A stretch of 64,000 nucleotides of DNA, taken from positions 13,733 through 77,732 of the forward strand of contig NMRB01000963.1 of assembly GCA_002633025.1 (NCBI GenBank), read 5' to 3'. Source of the stretch: Notospermus geniculatus. Its lineage: Eukaryota; Nemertea; Pilidiophora; Heteronemertea; Lineidae. The notes beneath the pieces are model-generated. The model saw only the letters and a list, made by a program, of their open reading frames with translations, made no database searches and was not told the origin of the DNA. The translations under genes and the position numbers were made by a program. The first letter of the stretch is position 1, and each line of letters begins with the position of its first letter. Below are positions 34,177-44,530 of this stretch, in pieces.

Positions 34177-36861
34177 ATGGAGGTTGAACCTGCTGATACA
34201 GAGATTGATTACTCAGTCATCCGTGATCCAATATTCACCAGCGTGCGTAGCTTGGAAGATTACGTCAATGTCATGTCGATTGGAACACCAGAGGTTAAAA
34301 GAATCATCTCCGAAGAATGTGATGTCATCCTGGAGTGTAAAGTTTGCCAGAGTTTGTTCCGGTCTCTTCCGAACTTCATCGCCCACAAGCGAGTCTATTG
34401 TATGAAGAAGTTTGTGGGTTACCTGCCACCAGTACCATCTCACGTCACGGAGGATGAAACAGTCGTCCTTGAGCCAACAGATCCTGATGAGGACATGGAA
34501 GCTGAGGGCAAGGATGGGGATAAGAGCAAAGAGACGAGTGAAATTCGGCCACTTTTTGAAAGCGTCTTAGATGGGTCCTACCAAGGAACATCCATGGACT
34601 ACAAAGTCTTCACAGATGCTTTGGTCAAGGAACAGTCATTGGCGGAAAATCGTGACACCACGGTCGTCTCACTTGACAACATACCAGGGAATCCAAACGC
34701 GAAGTTTCAATCGGTTGACACTTATCAGGGGAAGAATCTCACAGATGAGGAGCTGACAAAAATAACGAAAGACAAGAAACGTAAAAGAGAGGCTGCACAG
34801 AATCTTGAGAATATCCGTAATAAGATTGTGAAAGTGGATCCTCAGCCAGCAACGCACAGTCATGTGAAATTTGCACTGCGTAACCGCAAGGCTCCGGAAA
34901 CGGATGAAGAGAGTGTTGCTAAGAAGTCACCAAGGAAACGACCATCTAACGAAGAGTGGAAAAACCATGTCAATTTGAAAAATATTTCCTGTAAAATCTG
35001 TGATCAAAAGTATTCATGTTTGAAGACGCTGCGCTTTCATGTTGAGAACATTCATCAAGAAAAGCGTCGGTTTTTCCCATGTCCGCTGTGCTCAGCGTTG
35101 TTTTCACAGGTTTGGGGAGCCCGTCGTCATTGTGAGCGCCACCATCATAAAAGTTATGAACAATGGATGCGATTGGCTGATTCCGTGAAACAGAAATCAT
35201 TCCTTGTCCCTGTTGATGAGCTCGACGAAAATGGCCGCCCCAAGAACTACCAACCGAGTAAAAAGAAGAAGAAAACATTGTCGATGGCAGCCAAGTCTAA
35301 GGAGCGTGCAGTGGCAAATCTGAAAAAGGCAGCTGAGAAAAGGTCTGCAAAAGCTGTGGTGAAGCAAGAGACAGACTCTGAATCAGATTCTGAAGACGAT
35401 AGTACCAGTGATGATGAACCGTTGTCCAAAATCGGAGCTTCAAAATCCCCGTCTGCTGCAACAGCCAGATCAGATGCCGCAGGGACAAAGAAGTTACCAG
35501 CTGGATTCTCTCCGATTTCAGGCAAGATTTTGAAGGTCAAGGTCTCTCCTGTCAAGGTCGATAAGGATGGGAGGGAAATAGTTGATGGGAAAGGTAGCAG
35601 GAAGGACTCGCCGAGGGTTTCTATTGGTGGCCGTGTGAGAGTAACTCCACGAGCAAGTCCTCGACAACTGGATACAAGTGGGTTGACGACACTTGCGAGT
35701 GGGAAAAAGGTCTACAAGTGTTACAATTGTAATGCTGTATATGATATAAAGGGCTCTTTGAATAAACACATCAATAGGGGGCGCTGCTTTAAGAAAGGCG
35801 GGTCTGCTAAGGCGAATGTTGGGAAGGTCACTCCGCAGGATAAACCAGAGGAGAAAAAGGCCGAGAAGGTTCCTGAACAAGTACCAGAGAAAGTGAAGAC
35901 TGAAAAGTCGGGGAAGGAAGCGTCGACAAAACGTGAAGCATTGGCAAGCGTTCTGTCTCCAAAACAGCTACGTAAGGTCAACGCACTGATGGATCGAGAG
36001 AACATCAAGTGTCTCCGATGCAATAAGCAGTTCACCGCGCTGATTCTTCTCAGTCGCCACGTTATCCGCCATCTTGGTATTGTCCGCTACAAATGCAAGT
36101 TCTGCCTGTATAAGAGTTTTAATCAGGGCGAGTGTATGAAGCACGTACGCAACTCCCACAAGAAGAATGATGCATACAAGTTTGTTCTGAATATAGACAA
36201 GGACTCTGATGACACAAAATGTGACACAAGCTGCCGAGGTTTGTCCGCGAATAATGCAAAATATACTGCGAAGCAGAATTCAAGTGGTGTCTTGAAGGCT
36301 ATCAAAACGAGAAGTCCTGCCTCTAGCAGTGGGAACCCGACCTCGCAGAACGCCCCAACTTTCGATCTGCATGCAGCGAAGCGTCTTTTCGCTAGCACCA
36401 CTGCTAAATCTGGTGATGCCACTGGTTCGGGGAAGCAGGCACCATCAAGCCCGCCGAGCAGTCGGCCTGGGAGCATTGCACGAAGCAGCAGCGTCAGTAG
36501 CACAGGCAGTGACAGGAGTAAGACTTCAGGGATCAATTCGTCCAATATTGTGGAGTCTAGTACGAGAAATTACAACATTTCTACACGAAATTCTCCGCGA
36601 TTGTTCGACACGAAGCCATACAAACGAGTGGAAAACATGTCGTTATTGACCACACGGCATGGTGTGTATCAGAAGACAAAAGAGGGCGCTGGTGGTGAAA
36701 GGGCTTCAGATGATGCTGCTGGTAAGAGTAAAACTGACGAGTACACGACCATAAAAAATGCAGGGAATAAAACAGCCACTGATGAGACCAAAACTGCGGA
36801 ACAAGTGAAAAAAGAAAAGGACACCAGCACCGAGAAACTGATCGAAGAAATATTTGGTTGA
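34177..36861 (+). CDS. ZNF800: Zinc finger protein 800-like, single large coding exon
   Basis: An 894-codon frame. I start at 34177 rather than the in-frame ATG at 34141 because a strong acceptor (TCTTTCTTTTCAG) abuts ATGGAGG. C2H2 or C2HC fingers begin near residues 54 (CKVC..HKRVYC), 271 (CKIC..HVENIH), 301 (CPLC..HHH), 513 (CYNC..C), 610 (CLRC..HVIRH) and 638 (CKFC..HVRNSH). The first finger with its preceding GTPEVKRIISEECDVILEC is characteristic of ZNF800. Long lysine- and serine-rich linkers between fingers make it larger than the ~660-residue vertebrate protein. It is a probable nuclear transcriptional regulator; vertebrate ZNF800 restrains enteroendocrine differentiation. The end has an acidic-basic tail (KDTSTEKLIEEIFG). 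Confidence 0.9.
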   Translation: MEVEPADTEIDYSVIRDPIFTSVRSLEDYVNVMSIGTPEVKRIISEECDVILECKVCQSLFRSLPNFIAHKRVYCMKKFVGYLPPVPSHVTEDETVVLEPTDPDEDMEAEGKDGDKSKETSEIRPLFESVLDGSYQGTSMDYKVFTDALVKEQSLAENRDTTVVSLDNIPGNPNAKFQSVDTYQGKNLTDEELTKITKDKKRKREAAQNLENIRNKIVKVDPQPATHSHVKFALRNRKAPETDEESVAKKSPRKRPSNEEWKNHVNLKNISCKICDQKYSCLKTLRFHVENIHQEKRRFFPCPLCSALFSQVWGARRHCERHHHKSYEQWMRLADSVKQKSFLVPVDELDENGRPKNYQPSKKKKKTLSMAAKSKERAVANLKKAAEKRSAKAVVKQETDSESDSEDDSTSDDEPLSKIGASKSPSAATARSDAAGTKKLPAGFSPISGKILKVKVSPVKVDKDGREIVDGKGSRKDSPRVSIGGRVRVTPRASPRQLDTSGLTTLASGKKVYKCYNCNAVYDIKGSLNKHINRGRCFKKGGSAKANVGKVTPQDKPEEKKAEKVPEQVPEKVKTEKSGKEASTKREALASVLSPKQLRKVNALMDRENIKCLRCNKQFTALILLSRHVIRHLGIVRYKCKFCLYKSFNQGECMKHVRNSHKKNDAYKFVLNIDKDSDDTKCDTSCRGLSANNAKYTAKQNSSGVLKAIKTRSPASSSGNPTSQNAPTFDLHAAKRLFASTTAKSGDATGSGKQAPSSPPSSRPGSIARSSSVSSTGSDRSKTSGINSSNIVESSTRNYNISTRNSPRLFDTKPYKRVENMSLLTTRHGVYQKTKEGAGGERASDDAAGKSKTDEYTTIKNAGNKTATDETKTAEQVKKEKDTSTEKLIEEIFG

Positions 36862-36908
36862 GAAATATGATTTACAAGACACTTTGACCTTGACCTCAAT
36901 TACAATTT

Positions 36909-36923
36909 AGGTCACAGTGACCT
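36909..36923. promoter_or_regulatory. Perfect palindromic AGGTCACAGTGACCT
   Basis: A 15-bp match to the consensus estrogen-response element (AGGTCA, three bases, TGACCT), 48 bp past the ZNF800-like stop. Two TGACCT-type half-sites (TTGACCTTGACC) precede it by about 20 bp. It may be a chance relic of the half-site repeats seen elsewhere in the window; function unknown. Confidence 0.4.
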
Positions 36924-37064
36924 ACTTTCAAATCCAATTGTAGGCCATGGTGATCAGATATCCTTGTGTTCTAGTTGTTTTGTTACAATTGAATTTGTGT
37001 ACATACATTGGCATTTTGCTCAACAGAAAATCCTGGAAATAATTGTCTTTTTGCATGATTGAAC

Positions 37065-37070
37065 ATTAAA
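37065..37070 (+). other. Polyadenylation signal variant ATTAAA
   Basis: First plausible polyadenylation hexamer after the ZNF800-like stop, about 200 bp downstream. A canonical AATAAA follows much later at 38440-38445, so alternative 3' ends are possible. Confidence 0.4.
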
Positions 37071-38027
37071 AGAATCTGTGGTATTTTTTCACCCAATAAT
37101 TACCAAATTTGTTACGTTATGAGGCATGTTGGCTAATTTGTTAACTGAATTCTACTTTGTGCTTTTTTGATTGTTTTTTCCAAGACCAATTGCAATTACC
37201 AGATCTCTGTTGATATCAATTTGAATGGATATTCGTTATCAGAATATCAATTTTCAGGCTGTTTAGTCTTATTTGAACATTATCTTGCTGTCTCCTCCTG
37301 GAGTTGACACCTCTAGCTTGTGCGGTACTTTTCACTTGTTGAGTGGATAGATTCTGATTACCGACAGATAATTTTATCTGCTATAAGACCTCATCAGGGA
37401 GGGCTTACTGCAGAGGATTTTCTCACCAGCTGTCCAATGTGCATGAATTGAAATCCATATACATTGTATCTCAATACAGATAGATATTGCTACGTGTGTC
37501 TGGCGTATATGATGAGTTTAAACAATGAATTCAGCTCATCATGGACTCTACTTTTCCTATTATTATGCATATCCATGTAAAATAAGTTTCAAATTGTGTA
37601 CTTAAAGCTGCACCCATGTTCTTCATTCCTGATTGCTCAGTCATCAAGACTTTTCAACACGGTACCGGTACACTAGGGTCAATTTTAAAGTAGTTGACCC
37701 AGGTCACCTCATTCAGAAAGCTACTTAAGGACTTGTAGGTCCATTACCAACTGGTTCCTGTCCTTGCCTGATTTGACCGTAAGGATGCGAAATCAGACAG
37801 TCAGCTTATGGATCTACAAATTTCCAACATTCATGTAAGCAATGTCTTGGATTGGCCACACTGTACCGGTAGAATTCCTTGGGTGCGGCATGTATACTAG
37901 TAGCTCAAGGTGTACAAATTGTGATAAATTAGCATTTGAAAATACTCATTGCTTCAATTTCATTTCATGTAGAGACTGTTAATCAACCATGGTTGCCGCG
38001 AGACTGAAGGAGGTCGAGATTGGTGAC

Positions 38028-38181
38028 TAAAGCGGGTAATCCACTGTTGCGATTTTGGCTTGAGACAGGGTTGCGTTCCCTTGCGATTACCTTATAAGGA
38101 CTTCCGATTGCCATATAAGGTGATCGCAAGGGATCGCAACCCCGTCTCAAGCCAAAATTGCAAAAGTGGATTACCCCTTTA
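38028..38181. repeat. Foldback MITE, arms ~68 bp
   Basis: TAAAGCGGGTAATCCACTGT at the left is mirrored by GTGGATTACCCCTTTA at the right. Pairing continues through GCGATTTTGGCTTGAGAC and TTGCGATTACCTTAT to a ~15-bp loop. A few mismatches and one indel. No coding capacity. Confidence 0.75.
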
Positions 38182-38688
38182 AAACTCGGCATCGCTGGGG
38201 CAAAATTATATGCAAAGTGTGTCCTGTAGCAAAAGCTGAATGTTTGAGACATTGTTATTGTAGTTCTCTTCAAATGTAAACTATAACCATGCAGCCATTA
38301 AAAAGATGTACCCTCATTCATCATTGTACACCATACCTCACCAATACTGCATTTTATCATGTAGATCTGTATGTTGTGTAAATATTTTTTGTTTGATGGC
38401 ACACACTGGGTGTGCTCTCAGTGTTCACTTATTGTAGTCAATAAAAGTTATGTTCAATTTAATCCTGTCTTCTTCATGAAGTGGTCTACTGAGTACTACC
38501 CTTGGAAGTCACCAAGATGCATCTGGAGGAAATCAGTACTTCTTGCCACTCGTTCCTACGTCACCACATGTTTGTGTGCAATGACAATGGGAACAAGCGC
38601 TAAGAATATCTGATATTCTCAATATGCCAAGATGTGTCCCAACTTCAAAAACAGCTGGAAAGTTGGAATGAAATGAAACTGGATACTT

Positions 38689-38752
38689 AGCACTTCTATA
38701 ACAATGTGTTTTAAGTGAAAATTTCACTTAAAACACATTGTTATAGAAGTGC
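38689..38752. repeat. Near-perfect 64-bp palindrome
   Basis: AGCACTTCTATAACAATGTG and onward pairs with its exact complement around the centre GTGAAAATTTCAC. There is essentially no loop, so it would form a cruciform or a very stable RNA hairpin. It may be the solo core of a foldback transposon. Confidence 0.8.
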
Positions 38753-40038
38753 TGCAACCCTACTTTTACTCTCATCAGATGTAAGAACTTGACATATAGG
38801 TCATGTACCGGTACCATACTAAACCTGTGAAGACCATACATCATGCGACATCACCATTGATACAGCTTACCCTGGGAAGAGTTAGGATGTCATGATTCAC
38901 AAAATGAAGGATGTCGGTTGACCAAACCCAAATCACTCAGACATTCATCAACATATACATAATCATGAGAAAGTCTGACAGTATGTCAGTTTGTCTATTC
39001 TTCCATTTTATTGCATCGTTTTACAAATGCACAACATAATCCGATCATGTTATAGTTGATAATCACACTCGACATTGAGCTAAATAGTCTGTATTCTATG
39101 ACAATCCTCAATAAATTAGCAGAGACAACATGGATCTTTTTACAAAGCCTCTTTGGACTATCGGAGGTTGGCACCTGTCGCCTCTGAGGTGATACAGACG
39201 GTGACTCTGACAGTGCAGGTCTTTTCCAGATACTCTGTTAAGGTCCCAGTGACTGGTGATGACCTGAAGGCCAGGCAGCACCGGGGTAAGGCTAAACAAG
39301 ATCATGAAAGAACTAGGCCCCAGCAGCAAATTCGGCCAGGTAGACAAACCTGTAGTAAGAACTGTGGTGACACACATCTGCACACACGGAGCTGGTAACA
39401 TATTTTTCTTGGTAGGCTGAGAATGACCAAGACTGCTCTACATTTCCATGAACTATCATGATTTGATTTGAAATGTTAAATGCAACAAATTGTACTGCAG
39501 ACACAACCATTTTAAGTGGATGTAACACAGTCAATTAAAATAACAATATATTACAATTTACATAACAAATGGAATTTCTACAGATAACATAAAGATATCT
39601 TGTAATCTATTTACATATACAACATACAGCATATAGTGAATATTTTATATAAATATACATGAAAACACCACAAACAACACACAATGTGTCTCTCACTTCT
39701 TCCCGTAAGAATGTCAGACCAAATTTTCTCCATTTCAATGGCCAGCGAGCCTTCACATTCAAGATGGCCGCCAGGCACCAATTTTGGGTCCGATTCTCAC
39801 ATGCTCGTACTTTTTGAGGATGTTCCTCAGGTACAAGCTCACAGGCACACAATTTTTTGTGTTGTTGCACATGTAGAGGACAACTCACTCTGTCCTACAC
39901 TCTCACTGGACACACCCCCATAATATCTCTGGTGGTGGAGTCATCTTGTAGCTAGGCCTACTCTCACATAACATGGAATCTCTGTCTACAGAACGATACA
40001 CGTATATCACAACCAGGAACATCGATGACATCTTTTCC

Positions 40039-43000
40039 TCAAGACTGGGTGCTCGGTGGCAGCTGCGGAGAATGCTGAATCAGTCCAGAATCAATGGCCT
40101 CCTTCTCTAGAGCAGCCAGAGTCCTGGAATATCAAGACAAAAGCTAGAATTTTTTCCATAAACAATATCAAATCAGCCAGAGTCTTGGAATATCAAGACA
40201 AAAGCTAGATTATTCTATAAAATACCGAATAGACTTAGAGTACAGCATTATTAGCTCAGACAACATTGGTGAATTCCAAGGGCCTAATGGGTGAAGATTA
40301 TCTTACCTTCGTAACCGAACCACACGTGACTTCAACTCCTGGTCACGTTCCCTGATTTTGATAATCTCCTCCCACGCTTCATCTTGTTGTCTTTGGTCCA
40401 ATACGTGGCGCTGGTATAATGGCCACAACAACTGTAAACAGAGCAGGAAACTCAGTCTCCTCCGTTAGCGATGATATAATAGACTACATAGACAATGATA
40501 GACTGATCATCACAAGCATGAACGGCACCTGCATTCAACGGCTGCCAGTGGACTCAATTCTCACAGCCCCTCCTGCAAAAATCCTCGATCTACCCCTGCA
40601 CTATACTCACCAGACTCTGAGGTGCAACAGAGGGCCAAATAACAGCCATGTTTGGTTCATAAAGAGAGTTCATATACGTCTGTAGAACTTCTGGTCGGTT
40701 TATATATGACCTGGAAGACACGACACACAATATTATGACACAAGGACAAGACTTGAATATGTACTCAGCAGTTGGTCACCAGAATATCAAAAGGATTATA
40801 ACCAAGACGCATTTCAACTGTCTATGGAGCCTACAGGTGTATGAGTGATAGGATCGCTCAAATTCTTAGGAAACAAAACAGGGAGAGGCACAAGCCGCAT
40901 ATACATTGTACCCCGACCAGTATGTCACAGAGTATGTTTTCTGACTGGATATTGAGTGTTTCCAGAGTGGGTACCACCCCCTTATACACAAAAGAAGAGG
41001 TTACCCTCCCCCATCCCCCGGGTCGAAAACCTTGGATCTGCCCCTAAAGTGAACTGAGCACTCTTAAAACTCACCATAATGAGACAGTCTTGTTTGTTAG
41101 ATCATACTTCTTTCTCTCGCATTCATTATTACACATGAAGGTTCCTAGAAAGGAAAAATACCTTTTTTTACCTACAATACAACAGAATACATGTACCGGT
41201 ACTGGTACACAATACAATAGATCAAGAATTGACAGACATAGCCACTATCTGCTAAACCCTGTCAAAACCGCAAGAGCGGATTACTGCTCGTGAGGTTCAG
41301 GGTCTTTAGATAAGCACTACAAAACCTGGTTTCCCTCTGCATTCAGGTTGTACAGTAATGACAACTTACCGAACTGTGAAGCATACACTTGTTGGAATAA
41401 TGCGACTAGGAACTGTTGATTGAATTCAAACGAACACGGGAACTGCTGCCAGACCTGCCACACGCAGTCCAAGAAGAGGAGGAATACGGGTGATTCATTT
41501 CTCGTCTTGGTCACTGCGTATGCGGACTTTGAACATCGGTCGGCAAAAGGATGGCCAGCTTGGACCCATTCTCTTTCTATCAGGGCTTCAAATCTGCAAG
41601 AAAAGAGGTCCGATTTAGAGAATTGAATAGGGAGCTCACTGCCATCATTAAATTGGCCGAATTAGTGCACTGCAGCAGGAACAGGCGCAGATTCGGGGGG
41701 GGGGGGTGCACACCCGGCACGCACCCGAAATCGTGGATCCGCCCTTGAGGAAACTGGAGTTCTCAGAGAAAACCTGTACTGGCAAAGAACAGAGGTGAGA
41801 TCACAAAACCCAGTTCAAACTCGTGTCTTAATATATTCTGATAACTTACCCTCTGACTGTCCGACAGTCCGGGTCCAAAATCACCTGTGCCAACGACGTC
41901 ACCTGTAGCGTGGTATCGAGCCCCTCTGACCCGTGAACGAGGACCGAGGCAGCCTCCTTGTCAATACACTGAGCGACGACACAACCACAGGTCAGGATGT
42001 CCTTGATGTGACCGAACCAACCGCTTGACTCAATCTTTGACAACCACTTGTCCATGCTAGTGCTGGTGTCGCTGCATGCTAGGAAACAGAAAACGCCGGT
42101 AGAGCTTTTTTTGGTCTATAGACAATACTGGGTAAACAAATGTGCAGCAGGAGGAAACCGGAGTGAAGTCCACCGAGCTACGTCATTTAGAGGAATAAAG
42201 TAGAACAGAAGTCTGTATGTAGGATATGATGCCTACCTTCTATCATCTTGATAAGAGACTCGTGCTGGACATGGTACCGGTCAATTGATTGGTGTATCCT
42301 CCGCCACTGGGGGTAGTGATGTTCTGGCTCAACCCCTCCACCTGGTGGCAGAATAAAACAACATTTAAGGTCCACGGGAGAGTTTCCTAGCTTCAGTTGG
42401 CTCTCTATGGGCTGTCATAGAAAACTATGCGAGTCATCTGTGTCATATATCCTTGGTGGATCAAGATGGTGGGGACTTTAAAAAGTACAAATGTAGTTAC
42501 CTTTCGCCTGTGCCATTTTGGCTAGGCCAGCACTCCTGGTATCAATGATGTAACCCCGCTTCCCGATACCCAGTGTAGCGTTGACCAGTTTCTCATCCTC
42601 CTTGCATCTTCTGGAGTTTGGCCCAGTCAGAGGTTGGCTGCTCCGGAGGATGACCATCTGTAAGACATCAGGGACCTTATTCACAAAGCTCCCGTAACTT
42701 TAAGGGTATGCAAATCCTTTGTCAGGCTGATAGTGAACAATAGGTTTTCCGCAAAAGGATAATAGTTTGCACACTCCCGTAAGTTACGTTAGCTTCGTGA
42801 ATAAGGTCCCAGGCATGTCATAAAATTCTGTGATTTCTGAAGTTGGGACAGCAATGACAACAGCACTGGGAGAAATGACTTGTAGATAGAAATGGTAAAT
42901 TGGAAACGAGGATTTCAGGTGGTGTCCAAGAACTTTTGGGGTCAAGTAGAGTATAGCGGGCCTTACAATACATTGCTGCTTATTCCGTGCACACACTCAG

Positions 43001-43626
43001 TGCACTTCCCATGGCTTGGCTCGCTATACTCTACTTGAGCCGAACTTTTGCACAGAATTGTTTGTCAATCTTAACATCCCCCATACAGAACGAATCATGA
43101 CATTAGGTTTCACATGACTAATGAATACTCACTGTATTTTCTTTATGGTAGTAACTAAGAACAGGAAAGCGGCCGAGGTATCGAAATTGGGCCACCCTAG
43201 ATAAAGTCTCATCATCAACACTCTTTGGAACCACCAGGGCTCTTGGGTAGGTAGGGCACAGCTGAAAGTAGTGAATTGTATTAGAATTTTCATCAGGATT
43301 AATTAAAGCCTACGCCAGCACTCCTGACGAATGAACCGGTAAAGTACCATCTCTGTTCATGGACACCGCTGCCAGGAGGCCACTTCTCCACTTAGGGACA
43401 GCACAGTCCCCATCTGGTGACCAGCCGTTCCTTTTGTTCAATAACAAGGAATATGTTTCTGTGATGACCCTCACCGCAAAATTCCTGTTGGCTTGACAGA
43501 TTCTCCAGTCATCTGTGGTGTTGATTAGCCGTGAGAACTCTGAATCTGCCGTATATGCCTGCCATCCGTCTTCAATGATGTCAAACATTGGCCGGAAGAA
43601 GAACGGATATGCCAGATTTATGTTGT
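40039..43626 (-). CDS. MTMR9: Myotubularin-related protein 9-like pseudophosphatase, 5' exons missing
   Basis: Ten phase-consistent minus-strand exons: 43626-43475, 43261-43133, 42657-42501, 42341-42237, 42078-41850, 41593-41370, 41144-41075, 40710-40611, 40431-40307, 40123-40039; about 458 codons to the stop. Landmarks include RFPVLSYYHKENT, GKRGYIIDTRSAG, HYPQWRRIHQSIDRYH, FLLFLDCVWQVWQQFPCSFE and IWPSVAPQSL, then a C-terminal coiled coil ending STQS. The site that is Cys-x5-Arg in active myotubularins reads VHGSEGLDTT: no cysteine or arginine, hence an inactive phosphatase, as in MTMR9. MTMR9 binds and stimulates MTMR6 and MTMR8 and so affects PI3P and PI(3,5)P2 turnover on endosomes. About 105 N-terminal residues (most of the PH-GRAM domain) are not found upstream. 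Confidence 0.9.
40113..40210. repeat. Direct duplication of a 3' splice-site segment
   Basis: The 37-bp stretch starting CAGCCAGAGTCCTGGAATAT (40113-40149) recurs at 40174-40210 with CCT changed to CTT. It spans the acceptor of the last MTMR9-like exon. In the upstream (second) copy the acceptor context reads CCAAG instead of CCAGG, so it is weaker. The copy at 40123 keeps the reading frame to the stop. Confidence 0.7.
42671..42810. repeat. MITE with GGGACCTTATTCAC ends
   Basis: GGGACCTTATTCACAAAGCT at the left and AGCTTCGTGAATAAGGTCCC at the right are inverted repeats, and inner GTAACTTTAAGGG/GTAAGTTACG words pair partly. It lies in the MTMR9-like intron between the exons at 42657 and 43133. 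Confidence 0.7.
42936..43037. repeat. Foldback around CAAGTAGAGTATAGCGGGCC
   Basis: CAAGTAGAGTATAGCGGGCC at the left pairs with GGCTCGCTATACTCTACTTG at the right. Arms are ~20 bp with a ~60-bp spacer. It is intronic in the MTMR9-like gene and probably a small MITE. Confidence 0.6.
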
Positions 43627-44530
43627 CTGAAATTATACGTTTGTCAATTCCGATTATCAGCTGGGCCAGCCAAGGGAAAATTTAGTGATGTGCTAAGGGA
43701 CTGCANGGACTTCGTGTTGATAACAAGTGGTATTAGAAATGAACTGAATACTAATTAGAAAGAATTGTGCGATTAGGCCGACCGAACTATTTCTACATGC
43801 GCGCCGGCAAGATCCAAAATGGCGGCCTTCCACCTACGCTAGTGGTGAAATGAGGCACGATATTTCGCCGCTAGTGTCAAGTGTGGAATTGTGTCCGAGG
43901 GGAAATGCGACCGTACGGAAATTGCCGAGCAGTTGCCTTCGGAAGTTCCGAATGGAAACTAGGCTAACACAGGGAAGCCAAAACGCAGGGAACATTACAA
44001 TTGCAAGACTTTTATCAAAGTTAGGAAATGAAAAATCATTAACTACAACAACAATATATTTTCAGCTACAATATAGACTGGAAGTAGATTAAATATATGA
44101 ATTTAGTACGAATCGGCTATATTCGCTATCTCAGAATGAACTGCTGGATTTATCTATGACGTAATACTTCATTTGCATATCAAAATGAGAAATCATGAAA
44201 ATTTGCGATTAAACCGGTATCCCCAAATTCATGACGTAATACAAAATTTGCATATCATAATGGGAAATCACAAAATCTACAGCCGTTGTAATGACGTAAC
44301 AAGGCAGGGTGATCCCGCGGTGAAAATTTTGACTTCTCAAGTGAAAAGAAATATATTTATTACACTTTATCCAAAACAGTGTATTATTTTCACCAAATGA
44401 TAATTACTAGAATGTACAATTAGATTATTAACTCATTAATAATAAAGTTCTTGTGAATTCTTCATTAATTATAGCCAATTAGATCTCTGGAATTTGACGG
44501 CTGCCAGCCAAGGTTGCTAGTGAAAACAAG
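43627..44530. promoter_or_regulatory. Divergent region MTMR9-like / ZC2HC1-like
   Basis: About 0.9 kb between the visible exons. The patch 43795-43840 (GCGCGCCGGCAAGATCC, AAAATGGCGGCC) is CpG-rich and promoter-like. The MTMR9 PH-GRAM exons should be here or further right, but no such coding signal is seen. One undetermined base lies near 43706. At 44155-44290 an ~80-bp unit (TGACGTAATAC..TTTGCATATCA) is directly repeated. Confidence 0.45.

Larger units (their letters stand above)
37071..40038. other. Convergent 3' region between ZNF800-like and MTMR9-like genes
   Basis: Holds two foldback elements (38028 and 38689), listed separately. A tRNA-like SINE fragment near 39163-39195 carries GGCACCTGTCGCCTCTGAGG. 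The rest is AT-rich with no coding exon recognised, and is probably 3' UTR and spacer. Confidence 0.45.
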
